Part shown: piece after piece, positions 44,185-54,208 of the stretch
Numbering within the stretch: the stretch's first letter is position 1
How the letters are laid out: the number at the start of each line of letters is the position of its first letter
Assembly: GCF_031179285.1 (NCBI RefSeq)
Contig: NZ_JAPSHY010000004.1
Span: 155,198-219,197, forward strand
Origin: Microbacterium sp.
Lineage (GTDB): Bacteria; Actinomycetota; Actinomycetes; Actinomycetales; Microbacteriaceae
Length of the DNA stretch: 64,000 nucleotides
Direction: 5' to 3'
Notes under the pieces: generated by a model
Seen by the model: the letters and a program-made list of their open reading frames with translations, nothing else
Databases searched by the model: none
What the model was told of the DNA's origin: nothing
Translations under genes and position numbers: made by a program

Positions 44185-45999
44185 TCAGGCGCCGAGCGAG
44201 GCGGCGAAGTCCGCAGCCTCGAGGCGCGCCTTGACCGCGCCGAGGAAGCGGGCGGCATCCGCACCGTCGATGATCCGGTGGTCGTAGGACAACGCGAGGT
44301 ACACGTACGACCGCACCGAGATCGCGTCCACGCCGTCGACCTTCGAAAGACCGGGGCGCTTCACGACGACGCCGGTGCCGAGGATCGCGGACTGCGGCAG
44401 GAACACGAGCGGCGTGTCGAACAGCGCACCGCGCGATCCGGTGTTGGTGACGGTGAATGTGCCACCGGCCAGCTCATCCGGCTTCAACTTGTTGTCGCGG
44501 GTGCGCGCGGCGAGATCGGCGATCTCGTGTGCGATCTGTGCGATGTTCTTCGACGCGGCATCCCGCAGCACCGGCGTGAGGAGCCCCCGCTCGGTGTCGA
44601 CCGCGATCGAGACGTTCTCCGTGGCCGGGTAGACGATCTTGTCGCCGTCCACCGTGGAGTTGATGATGGGGAACGCCTGCAGCGCCTCGGCGGCCGCCAG
44701 CACGAAGAACGGCAGGAACGACAGCTTGTCCCCGGTCTTCTCGAGGAAGGATGCCTTCACGCTGTCGCGGTAGACCGCGAGCTTCGTGACGTCGACCTCG
44801 ACCACGGTCGTCAACTGCGCCGTCTGCTGCATCGAGGCGACGGCGCGCTCCACGACCATCTTGCGAAGTCGCGACATCGGCTGGGTCGTCCCGCGCAGCG
44901 GCGAGACCTCGAGCGGCGTCGGTGCTGCCGCGGCGGGCGCAGCGGCAGGGGCCGCGGCGGCCGTCTCGGCGGCCTTGAGCACGTCTTCCTTGCGGATACG
45001 GCCGCCCACACCGGTTCCGGTGACGGTGGACAGATCCACGCCCTGCTGTGCCGCCAAGCGACGCACGAGCGGGGTGACGTAGAGGTTGTCGTTCTCTGTG
45101 GGCAGCGCCAGCTTGGGCGCGGGAGCCTGGGGTGCGGGAGCCTGGGATGCGGCCGGTGCAGCGGGGGCCGCCGCGGCGGGAGCCGCCGGTGCGGGCGGAG
45201 CGGCTGCGGGAGCGGCCGGAGCGGCTGCGGGAGCGGCCGGAGCAGGCGCGGCGGGCTGAGCGGCCGCGGGCGCAGCTTCAGCGGCAGCAGGAGCTGCCGG
45301 CGCTGCCGCGGCGGGCGCTGCTCCCGAGCCGACGCGGGCGAGAACGGCTCCGACCTCGACGGTCTCATCCTCTGCGGCGACGATCTCCTGCAGGACGCCG
45401 GCGACGGGGGAAGGGATCTCGGTGTCGACCTTGTCGGTGGAGATCTCCAGCAGAGCCTCGTCGACCTCGACCGAGTCGCCCACCTGCTTCAACCAGCGGG
45501 TGACCGTGCCCTCGGTGACGCTCTCACCGAGTTCCGGAAGGACGATGTCGGTGGTGTCGCCGGTGTTCTGCTCGGCCGGAGCCTGCTGAGCCGGTGCGGC
45601 GTCGGCCGGTGCGGCCTCCGCGGGCGCTGCCTCCGCGGGCGCTGCCTCCGCCTGAGGTGCTGCATCCGTGGGAGCGTCGGCAGTGGGAGCCTCCGAAGCC
45701 GGAGCAGTCTCCGCCTCGGCCGCCGCAGCGGCAGGAGCATCGGATGCCGGAGCTGCAGCCGATCCGTCGCCGATGCGAGCGAGCAACGCGCCGACCTCGA
45801 CGGTCTCGTCCTCGGCGACGAGGATCTCCTCGATCACACCGCTGACGGGGGAGGGGATCTCGGTGTCGACCTTGTCGGTCGAGATCTCGAGCAGGCCCTC
45901 ATCCGCCTGCACGGTGTCTCCCACCTGCTTGAGCCAGCGGGTGACCGTACCCTCGGTAACGCTCTCACCGAGAGCGGGGAGGACCACGGATGTGCTCAT
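44185..45999 (-). CDS. sucB: 2-oxoglutarate dehydrogenase E2 (dihydrolipoyl succinyltransferase)
   Basis: 604-aa E2 with two lipoyl domains (residues 1-78 and about 122-200; lipoyl Lys43 in [11 protein letters not shown], repeated in the second), long Ala/Pro-rich linkers, a peripheral-subunit-binding domain ([18 protein letters not shown]) and a C-terminal acyltransferase with the catalytic SYDHRIIDG. In actinobacteria this E2 can serve both PDH and OGDH with AceE and Lpd. It is 67 bp downstream of lpd on the same strand. Confidence 0.9.
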   Translation of the reverse strand: MSTSVVLPALGESVTEGTVTRWLKQVGDTVQADEGLLEISTDKVDTEIPSPVSGVIEEILVAEDETVEVGALLARIGDGSAAAPASDAPAAAAAEAETAPASEAPTADAPTDAAPQAEAAPAEAAPAEAAPADAAPAQQAPAEQNTGDTTDIVLPELGESVTEGTVTRWLKQVGDSVEVDEALLEISTDKVDTEIPSPVAGVLQEIVAAEDETVEVGAVLARVGSGAAPAAAAPAAPAAAEAAPAAAQPAAPAPAAPAAAPAAPAAAPPAPAAPAAAAPAAPAASQAPAPQAPAPKLALPTENDNLYVTPLVRRLAAQQGVDLSTVTGTGVGGRIRKEDVLKAAETAAAAPAAAPAAAAPTPLEVSPLRGTTQPMSRLRKMVVERAVASMQQTAQLTTVVEVDVTKLAVYRDSVKASFLEKTGDKLSFLPFFVLAAAEALQAFPIINSTVDGDKIVYPATENVSIAVDTERGLLTPVLRDAASKNIAQIAHEIADLAARTRDNKLKPDELAGGTFTVTNTGSRGALFDTPLVFLPQSAILGTGVVVKRPGLSKVDGVDAISVRSYVYLALSYDHRIIDGADAARFLGAVKARLEAADFAASLGA

Positions 46000-46066
46000 G
46001 ACGGAGTCTCCTTCAGGAAGTTGTATGACGCTTGTCTAGCTTAGTGACCCTGACACCGATTGGTGT

Positions 46067-47440
46067 TCAGAGGGCGTGCAAGGGCTTGCCGGCGAGAGCG
46101 AGGAACGCCTCTCCGAGGGCCTCGCTCTGGGTGGGGTGAGCGTGGATGAGCGGTGCGATGTCCTCGGGGTGCGCTTCCCACGCCACCGCGAGCTGTCCTT
46201 CGGTGATGAGTTCACCGACACGGTCGCCGAGCAGGTGGACGCCGATGACGGGTCCGTCCTTCAGACGGACGACCTTCACGAGGCCACCGGTGCCGATGAT
46301 CTCGCTCTTGCCGTTGCCGGCGAGGTTGTACTCGTAGGAGGAGATCGCGTCAGTGCCGTGCGCGGTGACGGCTGCCTCTTCGGTGACGCCCACCGAGGCG
46401 ACCTCCGGGCTCGAGTACGTCACCTTCGGGATCTGGCTGTCGGGGATCACGGCGGGCGAGAGGCCGGCGATCCGCTCGGCGACGGCGATGCCCTGCTGGA
46501 ATCCCCGGTGGGCGAGCTGCAGCCCGGGAACGATGTCGCCGACGGCCCAGACCCCTGGCACGCCGGTCCGAAGCTCCTGATCGACGGTGACGAAGCCGCG
46601 ATCCAGCACCACGCCTGCCTCTTCGAAGCCGAGGTCGGCAGTCAGCGGCCCGCGGCCGACGGCGACGAGAAGGTAGTCCGCGCTGAACTCCTTGCCGTCT
46701 TCGAGGGTGATCGTCACCGAAGAGTCGTCCTGCGCGACGGACTGGAACCGCACACCGAGGGAGTACTGGATGCCTCGGCGACGGAACGCGCGCTCGAGGC
46801 CCTTGCTCATGGCGATGTCCTCGTTCGGCACGAGATGCGGCAGGGCCTCGACGATGGTCACCTCGGCCCCGAAGGAGCGCCACACGCTGGCGAACTCGAC
46901 GCCGATCACGCCGCCGCCGAGGATGAGAACACGGTCGGGGATCTCGTCGAGGGCGAGCGCCTGCTCGCTCGTGAGGATCCGGCCGCCGATCTCGAGACCG
47001 GGGAGCGTGCGGCTGTAGGAACCGGTCGCGAGAACGACGTCGGCGCCCACATAGATGTCGTCACCGACAGCCACGCTGCGGTCGGCCTGCAGCCGCCCGA
47101 ATCCCGCGACAGTGGTGATCCCGCGAGCCTTCACCAGTCCTTCGAGCCCCTTGAACTTCTTCGCGACGATGCTTTCGCGGTACGCACGGACGCCGGCGGG
47201 ATCGATGCCGTCCAGTGTCGCCCTGATGCCGACGTGAGCTGCGTCCCGGACATGCTCAGCGACTTCCGCCGCGTGCAGCAGCGCCTTCGTGGGGATGCAT
47301 CCGCGGTGCAGGCACGTGCCGCCGACCTTGTCCTTCTCGATGAGCGCGACCGACTTGCCGAGCTCGCTGGCGCGCAGCGCCGCCGCGTACCCCCCGCTGC
47401 CGCCGCCGAGGACGACGAGGTCGAAGTTGTGCGTGGTCAT
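46067..47440 (-). CDS. lpdA: dihydrolipoyl dehydrogenase
   Basis: 457-aa FAD-dependent E3 of the 2-oxo acid dehydrogenase complexes. The redox pair lies in GGTCLHRGCIPTKALL (CxxxxC), the FAD motif in GGGSGGYAAALRA at the start, and the catalytic His in the terminal HAHPTQSEAL. It starts one base after the pepA stop, and sucB follows, so pepA-lpdA-sucB form one minus-strand unit. Confidence 0.95.
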   Translation of the reverse strand: MTTHNFDLVVLGGGSGGYAAALRASELGKSVALIEKDKVGGTCLHRGCIPTKALLHAAEVAEHVRDAAHVGIRATLDGIDPAGVRAYRESIVAKKFKGLEGLVKARGITTVAGFGRLQADRSVAVGDDIYVGADVVLATGSYSRTLPGLEIGGRILTSEQALALDEIPDRVLILGGGVIGVEFASVWRSFGAEVTIVEALPHLVPNEDIAMSKGLERAFRRRGIQYSLGVRFQSVAQDDSSVTITLEDGKEFSADYLLVAVGRGPLTADLGFEEAGVVLDRGFVTVDQELRTGVPGVWAVGDIVPGLQLAHRGFQQGIAVAERIAGLSPAVIPDSQIPKVTYSSPEVASVGVTEEAAVTAHGTDAISSYEYNLAGNGKSEIIGTGGLVKVVRLKDGPVIGVHLLGDRVGELITEGQLAVAWEAHPEDIAPLIHAHPTQSEALGEAFLALAGKPLHAL

Positions 47441-47441
47441 G

Positions 47442-48917
47442 TCATGCCTCCGTGTGGGATGCTTCGGCGAAAGCGACGATCGATCGGACCATCGCTCCGG
47501 TTGGGCCTTTGTCGGTGAAGCCGTATGGCGCACCGCCGTTCTCGCCGGATCCGGCGATGTCCAGATGCACCCAGGGGATGCGGGGCGCGTCTTCGGCGTC
47601 GGACACCTTGCCGACGAAGCGGCGCAGGAACAGCCCGGCGAAGGAGGCACCCGCGGACTTGTCCTTCGTGTTCGAGTTCACCATGTCGGCGATCTGCGAG
47701 GCGAGCGACTCCTCCATGTACTCGGGCAGCGGCATGTGCCACGCCGGCTCTCCCGCCCTCTCCGCGCTCGCGAGGAACTCCGCCACCGTGTCGTCGTCGC
47801 CCATGACTCCGGTGTGCCGGTGCCCGATCGCGGCGATGATCGCGCCGGTGAGTGTGGCGACATCGATGATGACGTCGGGGTTCTCACGACTCGCCGCGAC
47901 CAGACCGTCGCCCATGACCAGGCGGCCCTCGGCATCCGTGTTCAGAACCTCCACGGTGGAGCCGTCGAGCATCCGCAGAACGTCGCCAGGGCGGGTCGCA
48001 CGGCCGGACGGCATGTTGTCCGCGATGCACAGCCACGCCGTGACTCGGACCGGGAGGCGCAGCGTCGCGATCGCGCGAAGCGCAGCGAGACATGTGGCCG
48101 CCCCCGCCATGTCGAACTTCATGCCGACCATGCCGGCGGGGGGCTTCAGCGAGAGCCCGCCGGTATCGAACGTTATCCCCTTGCCCACCAATGCGATGTG
48201 GCGCGCAGCGTCGGCAGGGGAGTACTCGAGGCGGACGAGCCGCGGCGGGCGGTCCGAACCCTTGCCGACGCCGAGGATGCCGCCGAAGCCCTGATCTTCG
48301 AGGGCCTGCTCGTCGAGGATCTCGACCGTGACGTCGAGGTTCGCCACACTGTCGGCCGCGCTCTGCGCCAGCTGAGCAGGACTCTGCCATTCCGCCGGGA
48401 CGGTGACGAGATCCTTCACGAGGGCGATCGCGTCACCGAGCGTCTGCGTGCGATCGATGTCGTCGTCGACGAGCGCGTCGCTGTGCACGATGACGGCCTC
48501 GGCTCGAGGCTTCCCCTTCTCCGTGCGGTAGTCGTCGAAGCGATACCCACCGAAGACCGCCCCCTCTGCCGCGGGGAGGGCGAATTGCTCGAGGCCGGCT
48601 GCGAGCCCGACGGACACCGTGCCGAAGCCGGTGAGGGTTCGGATCGCCGTGCCGACGGCGTCGCGCACCGCGTGCGCGGTCGGAGCGCGACCTGCGCCGA
48701 CCACGGCGAACGGCAGCGAGGTGACCTCGGGAGCATGGACCCGCGCGAACGAGGAGGCGGATCCGGTGAACCCGACCGCTTCGAGGGCCTCGGCGAGACC
48801 GCTGAATCCGGCGAGCGACTCGGTGGATTCGGAGAGGTCGGGAACGACGAGCACTGCGGCGTCGGCGGCGGCTGCGGGGAACGGATCAGGCGTGTGCGAC
48901 AGCACGGGAAGCGTCAT
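47442..48917 (-). CDS. pepA: leucyl aminopeptidase
   Basis: 491-aa M17 metallopeptidase. The metal and active-site residues are in GKGITFDTGGLSLKPPAGM, MKFDMAGA and the signature NTDAEGRLVMGD. It trims N-terminal residues from peptides. First gene of the pepA-lpdA-sucB unit. Confidence 0.95.
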   Translation of the reverse strand: MTLPVLSHTPDPFPAAAADAAVLVVPDLSESTESLAGFSGLAEALEAVGFTGSASSFARVHAPEVTSLPFAVVGAGRAPTAHAVRDAVGTAIRTLTGFGTVSVGLAAGLEQFALPAAEGAVFGGYRFDDYRTEKGKPRAEAVIVHSDALVDDDIDRTQTLGDAIALVKDLVTVPAEWQSPAQLAQSAADSVANLDVTVEILDEQALEDQGFGGILGVGKGSDRPPRLVRLEYSPADAARHIALVGKGITFDTGGLSLKPPAGMVGMKFDMAGAATCLAALRAIATLRLPVRVTAWLCIADNMPSGRATRPGDVLRMLDGSTVEVLNTDAEGRLVMGDGLVAASRENPDVIIDVATLTGAIIAAIGHRHTGVMGDDDTVAEFLASAERAGEPAWHMPLPEYMEESLASQIADMVNSNTKDKSAGASFAGLFLRRFVGKVSDAEDAPRIPWVHLDIAGSGENGGAPYGFTDKGPTGAMVRSIVAFAEASHTEA

Positions 48918-49029
48918 GCTTCCATCCTAGGGATCAGGCATGGGGACGGCGCGGGAGCCGGCCAGGGGTGTTCGCTCTCAGCAAGACCGCCGCCGCCCTC
49001 GGATCGGCCGCTGCTCGTAGCATGGTGAC

Positions 49030-49971
49030 ATGCCCTTCTCCGGAGACCTCTACGAACGTGTGGCGAACGCGCCGGTGGTGCCCCGTGGCCTGCCGTTGGT
49101 GATGCTGCTGACCGGGTTCACCGACGCCGGAAGCGCCGTTTCGGGGCTCATCGACCACCTTCGGGAGTCGACCTCGCCGCAGCCGGTCGTCATCTTCGAC
49201 AACGACGTGCTGCTGGACTACCGGGCCCGGCGGCCGGTGATCGTGTTCGAGCAGGACCACCTGACCGAGTTCCGTCCGGCACGACTCGAGCTGTCACTCG
49301 CCACCGATGCGCTCGGCCAGCCGTTCCTCCTCCTGGCCGGATACGAACCGGACTTCGCCTGGAACGCCTTCGCGGACACCATTCTCGACCTCGCGACCCA
49401 GTTCGAGATCTCAGGCCTCACGTGGGTGCATTCCATCGCCATGCCGGTTCCGCACACTCGGCCGATCGGCACCACTGTCAGCGGCAACCGCCGCGAGCTC
49501 ACCGTCGCCCACTCCGTGTGGCGCCCGCGCACGCAGGTTCCAGCGACGGCCGGTCACCTGCTGGAGTTCCGTTTCGCCGAGCGAGGCGATCGCGCGGTCG
49601 GCTTCGTCCTGCTGGTACCGCACTACCTCGCGGAGACCGAGAATCCGGACGCCGTGATCACCGCAGCCGAGCGGCTGATGGCGGCGACGGGCCTCGTCCT
49701 CGTCATGGACGATGTGCACGAGCGTCGTGAGGACTACATCGCCCGCGTCGACGAGCAGGTCATCGGAAACGACGAGCTGCAGCAGATGGTGCACACGCTC
49801 GAGCGGCGTTACGACGCGTACATGGCGGGCCGCAATCCCGACGACGACTCCTACGACGAAGGCGGATTCAGCGAGCGCGACCTCCCGAGCGCCGATGAGC
49901 TCGCAGCCGAGCTGGAACGCTATCTGGCGTCCCGCCCGTCCGGAGATGAAGACAAACCGGGTCGCGGCTGA
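49030..49971 (+). CDS. PAC2 family protein
   Basis: 313-aa PAC2 (proteasome assembly chaperone) superfamily protein with LVMLLTGFTDAGSAVSGLI near the start and GLTWVHSIAMPVPHTRP in the middle. Common in actinobacteria, with or without a proteasome; its role is not established. It is divergent from pepA and upstream of sigA. Confidence 0.85.
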   Translation: MPFSGDLYERVANAPVVPRGLPLVMLLTGFTDAGSAVSGLIDHLRESTSPQPVVIFDNDVLLDYRARRPVIVFEQDHLTEFRPARLELSLATDALGQPFLLLAGYEPDFAWNAFADTILDLATQFEISGLTWVHSIAMPVPHTRPIGTTVSGNRRELTVAHSVWRPRTQVPATAGHLLEFRFAERGDRAVGFVLLVPHYLAETENPDAVITAAERLMAATGLVLVMDDVHERREDYIARVDEQVIGNDELQQMVHTLERRYDAYMAGRNPDDDSYDEGGFSERDLPSADELAAELERYLASRPSGDEDKPGRG

Positions 49972-50050
49972 GCGGATTTCGGCGAACTTCGCCGGAATGC
50001 GCTCCCGTGGTCACACGTGTGCGATACTAGGACTCTGACCCGTTGTCAAT

Positions 50051-50068
50051 CGTTCTCTTCGGAGAACG
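50051..50068. terminator. UUCG-tetraloop hairpin upstream of sigA
   Basis: CGTTCTC TTCG GAGAACG is a perfect seven-bp stem capped by the very stable cUUCGg loop, about 80 bp after the PAC2 gene and 71 bp before sigA. It has no T-tract; it may end PAC2 transcription or sit in the sigA leader. A TTGACA follows at 50072. Confidence 0.45.
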
Positions 50069-50138
50069 GACTTGACAAGGGTCTTAATAGTGTCCGAAAT
50101 GTCCCGGGGCGGATCTGCGGCCCCGTGAAAGGCGAAAC

Positions 50139-51389
50139 GTGACTCCTGCCACGACCAACAAAACCCGGACGAAGAAGAACGCCGAAGAGCCCGAGCTCGA
50201 CGCGCAGCCCGAGGCTGCCGCCGACAAGCCCGTCGCCCAGACGGCCGCGAAGCGCGCCGCCGCGAAGCGCGCCCCCGTCAAGAAGAAGAAGGCCGACGAC
50301 GTCGTCGAGGATGAAGAGGCTCCGGCCGCTCCCGCCGCTGAAGACGCGGCGTCCGATGACGACGACGACGACAACAGCAAGCCCGCGTTCACTGAGCCGC
50401 TGCCCACCGGCGCCATCGTCATCTCATCGAACGACGACGAGGATGTCCCGGTCTACTCCACGCAGATCACTGGTGCCACCGCCGACCCGGTCAAGGACTA
50501 CCTGAAGCAGATCGGCAAGGTCGCGCTGCTGAACGCGGCCGAAGAGGTCGAGCTCGCCATGCGCATCGAGGCCGGCCTGTTCGCCGAGGAGAAGCTGTCG
50601 ACCATGTCGGCCGCCGAGAAGGCGAGCCAGCTCGGACTCGACCTGCAGTGGGTCGCCCGTGACGGCCAGCGCGCGAAGAGCCACCTGCTCGGCGCCAACC
50701 TCCGCCTCGTCGTGTCGCTCGCCAAGCGCTACACCGGCCGCGGCATGCAGTTCCTCGATCTCATCCAGGAGGGGAACCTCGGCCTCATCCGTGCCGTCGA
50801 GAAGTTCGACTACACCAAGGGCTTCAAGTTCTCGACGTATGCCACCTGGTGGATCCGCCAGGCGATCACTCGCGCGATGGCCGACCAGGCTCGTACGATC
50901 CGCATCCCGGTGCACATGGTCGAGGTCATCAACAAGCTCGCCCGCGTTCAGCGCCAGATGCTGCAGGACCTCGGTCGCGAACCCACCCCGGAAGAGCTCA
51001 GCCGCGAGCTGGACATGACGCCGGAGAAGGTCGTCGAGGTGCAGAAGTACGGCCGCGAGCCGATCTCGCTGCACACTCCTCTCGGCGAGGACGGCGACAG
51101 CGAGTTCGGTGACCTCATCGAGGACACCGAGGCGGTGGTCCCTGCGGATGCCGTCGGTTTCACGATGCTGCAGCGCCAGCTCGAGCAGCTGCTCGATTCG
51201 CTCTCCGAGCGCGAGGCCGGCGTGATCCGCATGCGATTCGGCCTGGGCGACGGACAGCCCAAGACGCTCGACCAGATCGGTGACACGTTCGGCGTGACGC
51301 GGGAGCGCATCCGCCAGATCGAGTCGAAGACGATGGCGAAGCTGCGTCACCCGAGCCGTTCGCAGTCGCTCCGGGACTACCTCGAATGA
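50139..51389 (+). CDS. sigA: principal RNA polymerase sigma factor
   Basis: 416-aa primary sigma factor (RpoD/HrdB/SigA type). Residues 1-100 are Lys/Ala- then Asp/Glu-rich, as in actinobacterial HrdB; regions 1.2 to 4.2 follow with the core-binding [20 protein letters not shown], the -10-reading [17 protein letters not shown] and the -35-reading [21 protein letters not shown] start with GAAAGG six bases upstream. Its stop overlaps the ATG of the MurT-like gene. Confidence 0.97.
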   Translation: MTPATTNKTRTKKNAEEPELDAQPEAAADKPVAQTAAKRAAAKRAPVKKKKADDVVEDEEAPAAPAAEDAASDDDDDDNSKPAFTEPLPTGAIVISSNDDEDVPVYSTQITGATADPVKDYLKQIGKVALLNAAEEVELAMRIEAGLFAEEKLSTMSAAEKASQLGLDLQWVARDGQRAKSHLLGANLRLVVSLAKRYTGRGMQFLDLIQEGNLGLIRAVEKFDYTKGFKFSTYATWWIRQAITRAMADQARTIRIPVHMVEVINKLARVQRQMLQDLGREPTPEELSRELDMTPEKVVEVQKYGREPISLHTPLGEDGDSEFGDLIEDTEAVVPADAVGFTMLQRQLEQLLDSLSEREAGVIRMRFGLGDGQPKTLDQIGDTFGVTRERIRQIESKTMAKLRHPSRSQSLRDYLE

Positions 51390-52705
51390 TGTCGGGCGCA
51401 CCACAGGCGCGCTCCGCAGGCATCCGCTACGTGTTCCCGGTCCTTGCCGGGAAGCTCGCTCGCTTCGCGACGCGCCTGCGGGGCGGCGGTTCGGCGTTCC
51501 CCGGGTATCTGACGAACCGGCTCGCGCCCTCGTTGCTTCCCACGCTGGCAGACCAGTTCCGCTATGGCGTCGTGTTCGTGCTCGGCTCGAACGGCAAGAC
51601 GACCACGACCCACATGATCAGCGAGGTACTGAGGGCGCATGGTCTCACCGTGTTCACGAACCCCACCGGGGCGAACCTGCCGCAGGGGGTCACGAGCGCG
51701 CTGCTTGCTGATGCGACGCTCACCGGACGCATCCGAGCCGATGTCGCCGTGCTCGAGGTCGACGAGGGTTACGCCGCAGATCTCGCAGATCAGCTCTCTC
51801 CGACGGTCATCCTCTCGCTGAACGTGCAGGTCGATCAGCTGTACCGCTTCTATGAGACGGAGCGCGTCGCCGACATGATGCTCGACGCGTCGACGCGCGC
51901 CTCCGGTCATGTGGTGGTGAACCGCGACGACCCGTACCTCAGCAAGATCGACACGAGCACCATGCGCGCGGAGGTGTCGTTCTTCGGTGTCTCGCCCGAG
52001 CTCGTCGCGGCCTCAGCTCACGGGCTGGCGAACGCCGTCGACACCCGCAGCGGCAACACCGGCACGGTGGAGCGTGATGCCTTCGCAGAGGTCACCCGCG
52101 CGCACGGGCGTGACGTGACCGTCCGCGTCGGCGATGCGGAGGCCGAGATCACCCTGCCGGCCCGCGGACTGCACTATGCGGCGGACGCCGCGGCGGCGCT
52201 GACCGTGGCTGCCCGAGTGCTCGGTGAGGACTTCTCGGTCGACCGAGCAGCGACGGGCTTCTCTCGTATGGCTCCCGCCTATGGCCGCGGCGAGGTCATC
52301 CCGCTGCGAAGGAACCCTGCAGGCGAGCAGGTCGAGTTCGTGATGTTCAAGAATGCACCCAGCCTGCAGATGAACCTCGACGCGCTCGAGGGTGCACCCG
52401 AGCGGGCGCTCATCGCGATCGACGAGGGTACGCCCGACGTCTCGTGGTTGTACGACGTCGACTTCGACGTACTGCCGCGCGTCGACGTGGTGACCGGCGA
52501 GAAGGCATACCAGCTTGCGCTGTGCCTCGAGCACGCCGGCGTCGACATCGGCGTCGTGGAGCCCGACATGGAAAAGGCGGTCGCCCTCATGCGTGCGCTC
52601 GAACCCGCACCGTCCGGCCGCCAGACCTGGTTCGTGAATTACGAACTCATGATGATCGGCCGAAAGCTTCTCGGTCACGGCGACCAGGAGGTGGCGCGTC
52701 GATGA
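51386..52705 (+). CDS. murT: MurT-like Mur ligase lacking the zinc ribbon
   Basis: 439-aa Mur-ligase-family protein with the MurT layout: P-loop GSNGKTTTT at residues 67-75, GANLPQG near 95-101, and a C-terminal DUF1727 domain with the [11 protein letters not shown] block (350-360). In MurT of staphylococci, streptococci and mycobacteria a four-Cys zinc ribbon sits in the middle domain; here that stretch (about 205-255) has no cysteine at all, and the whole protein has one (Cys380). MurT normally amidates the alpha-carboxyl of D-Glu in lipid II with ammonia from GatD. The partner gene follows with a four-base overlap but lacks catalytic residues, so the usual reaction is doubtful. Confidence 0.85.
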   Translation: MMSGAPQARSAGIRYVFPVLAGKLARFATRLRGGGSAFPGYLTNRLAPSLLPTLADQFRYGVVFVLGSNGKTTTTHMISEVLRAHGLTVFTNPTGANLPQGVTSALLADATLTGRIRADVAVLEVDEGYAADLADQLSPTVILSLNVQVDQLYRFYETERVADMMLDASTRASGHVVVNRDDPYLSKIDTSTMRAEVSFFGVSPELVAASAHGLANAVDTRSGNTGTVERDAFAEVTRAHGRDVTVRVGDAEAEITLPARGLHYAADAAAALTVAARVLGEDFSVDRAATGFSRMAPAYGRGEVIPLRRNPAGEQVEFVMFKNAPSLQMNLDALEGAPERALIAIDEGTPDVSWLYDVDFDVLPRVDVVTGEKAYQLALCLEHAGVDIGVVEPDMEKAVALMRALEPAPSGRQTWFVNYELMMIGRKLLGHGDQEVARR

Positions 52706-53460
52706 GCGACACCGTGCGAATCATCCAGCTCTATCCGAACGAACTCGGTATCACCGGGGACCGCGGGAACGCACGCTCTCTCCAGGTGCGTCTCGAGCGC
52801 GGCGGGGTCTCCGCCGAGGTCCACCGCGTCAGCGCGGGTGAGCCGATCCCCGCAGACCCCGACATCCTCGTCTTCGGCAACGGGCCGCTCTCCGCGATGC
52901 GCACCGTGATCGACGATCTGCGCTCACGGGCGACGCAGCTTTCTGATTTCGTCGCCGACGGCGGATCGCTGCTGGCGGTCGGCGGCTCGGCTGAGCTGCT
53001 GAGCGCGTCTGTCGAGCCGCTCGAAGGCGCCCCGATCGAGGGTCTGGGAATCTTCCCGTTCCGGGTTCAGCGCACGCGAGAGCGCAAGGTCGGCTACATC
53101 CTCGTCGACACCGCCGACGGCAGGGTGATCGGGTTCGAGGATCATGCCTCACGATGGTCGCTCGGCAACGGCGCACTCCCGTACGGGACGGTCGCGGCAG
53201 GCCGAGGAAGCTTCGAGCACGCGGGTTCCGCCGGCGAGATCGTTCGTCGCGACAATGCCTTCGCGACGAACGTGCAGGGCCCGGTGCTGCCGCTGAACCC
53301 GCACTGGACGGACGCGATCCTGGCGACGGCGACATCGCGGCGCGGAATCGTGTGGGCGTCCGGAGCATCCCATGTACCGCTGGACGAGTATGCCGGCGGT
53401 GCCCGTTCGGCGATCGAACGGCTGGTGCACGGCAAGGACTTCAGCTCGATCGGGCTCTGA
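52702..53460 (+). CDS. gatD: GatD-like amidotransferase without catalytic residues
   Basis: 252-aa class I glutamine amidotransferase-like (CobB/CobQ type) protein of the GatD family. It keeps TGDRGNARSLQVRLE (19-33), GLGIFPFRV (114-122), GFEDHASRW (144-152) and QGPVLPLNP (192-200). The nucleophile is gone: the usual LAxCGGY is LAVGGSA, with Gly94 at the Cys position. The catalytic His of the usual YLHGPLLPKNP is Gln192. The usual GGGQ segment is GNGPLSA. The reading frame is intact. It cannot hydrolyse glutamine by the known mechanism and may be a structural or regulatory partner of the MurT-like protein, from which it is translated with overlap. Confidence 0.85.
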   Translation: MSDTVRIIQLYPNELGITGDRGNARSLQVRLERGGVSAEVHRVSAGEPIPADPDILVFGNGPLSAMRTVIDDLRSRATQLSDFVADGGSLLAVGGSAELLSASVEPLEGAPIEGLGIFPFRVQRTRERKVGYILVDTADGRVIGFEDHASRWSLGNGALPYGTVAAGRGSFEHAGSAGEIVRRDNAFATNVQGPVLPLNPHWTDAILATATSRRGIVWASGASHVPLDEYAGGARSAIERLVHGKDFSSIGL

Positions 53461-53509
53461 TTCCGAGCACGCGCACGACGGGATGAACCATGAGGCGGAT
53501 GGAGCGACG

Positions 53510-54208
53510 GTGACCTGCAGCAGCGCGCTTCCGCGGGCAGTGCTCTCGAGATCGGCCCTCACTGGTGCCGCTGCTGCCGCCGTCGAGGCCGGAGGCCGTA
53601 TCGCCGATCTGCGACGGGACGCCTGGGGTCACGGCGTGCTGTCGATCGCGCACGTCGTGTCGGCGGCCGGCGCTCTGGCGGTGCTCGTCGACTCCGACGA
53701 CGAGGTCGCCGCGCTGGCGGCGGAGGGTGTGACCGCGACCGTCGATGCTGAGCCCGACATCGACTCGCGCGTCCTCTACGGTCTGCCGGATGCCGATGGC
53801 GTCCTCGTGACACGTCCCGTGCTGCGACTCACCGGACGGGTGCTGTCGACGAAGAGGCTCGGGGCGGGCGACGCGGTGTCGTACGGGTACACGTACCGCG
53901 CCACCAGAAACACGGTCGTCGCGCTCGTGACCGGTGGCTACGCACAGGGCATCGTGCGCGCCCTCGGCAACCACGCCTACGTCGAGGTCGACGGCGCGCT
54001 GCGTCCCATCATCGGGCGCGTCGCGATGGATGTCTGCGTCGTCGACCTGCAGGGTGAGGAGCGTCCGGTCGGCACCGAGGTGACGTACTTCGGCGGGGCT
54101 GGCCCAGCCGGGCCCGCGCTCGCCCGATGGTCCGCCCTCACCGGGCTCGGCATCGGGGAGCTGGTGACGGTGGCGGGGGCACACGCTGAGCGGGAGTGGG
54201 AAGTATGA
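53510..54208 (+). CDS. alanine-racemase-like protein, C-domain with barrel stub (catalytic Tyr half)
   Basis: 232-aa protein. Residues 100-225 match the alanine racemase C-terminal domain: RPVLRLTGRVLSTKRLGAGD, VSYGYTY (123-129, with Tyr125 at the catalytic tyrosine place) and IIGRVAMDVCVVDL. Only a stub of the N-terminal barrel remains (about residues 20-75), in which DLRRDAWGHG (33-42) corresponds to VVKADAYGHG: the PLP lysine is replaced by Arg35 and most of the barrel is absent. GTG start at 53510 with TGGAG five bases upstream; ATG at 53483 is an alternative. Its stop overlaps the start of the next gene, which holds the missing half. Confidence 0.75.
   Translation: MTCSSALPRAVLSRSALTGAAAAAVEAGGRIADLRRDAWGHGVLSIAHVVSAAGALAVLVDSDDEVAALAAEGVTATVDAEPDIDSRVLYGLPDADGVLVTRPVLRLTGRVLSTKRLGAGDAVSYGYTYRATRNTVVALVTGGYAQGIVRALGNHAYVEVDGALRPIIGRVAMDVCVVDLQGEERPVGTEVTYFGGAGPAGPALARWSALTGLGIGELVTVAGAHAEREWEV

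Noticed and set aside
44182..46044. 620-codon plus-strand frame with glycine/arginine/cysteine-rich repeats
   Set aside because: Reverse complement of the Ala/Pro-rich linkers of the E2 gene; the repeat look comes from those linkers.
49030..49971. PAC2 protein as evidence for a proteasome
   Set aside because: PAC2 proteins occur in actinobacteria without proteasomes, and no proteasome gene is in the window.
52702..53460. Loss of GatD catalytic residues considered as sequencing error or pseudogene decay
   Set aside because: The substitutions are in three separate places, the frame is intact and the fold motifs are kept, and the neighbouring MurT-like and racemase-like genes are altered in matching ways.
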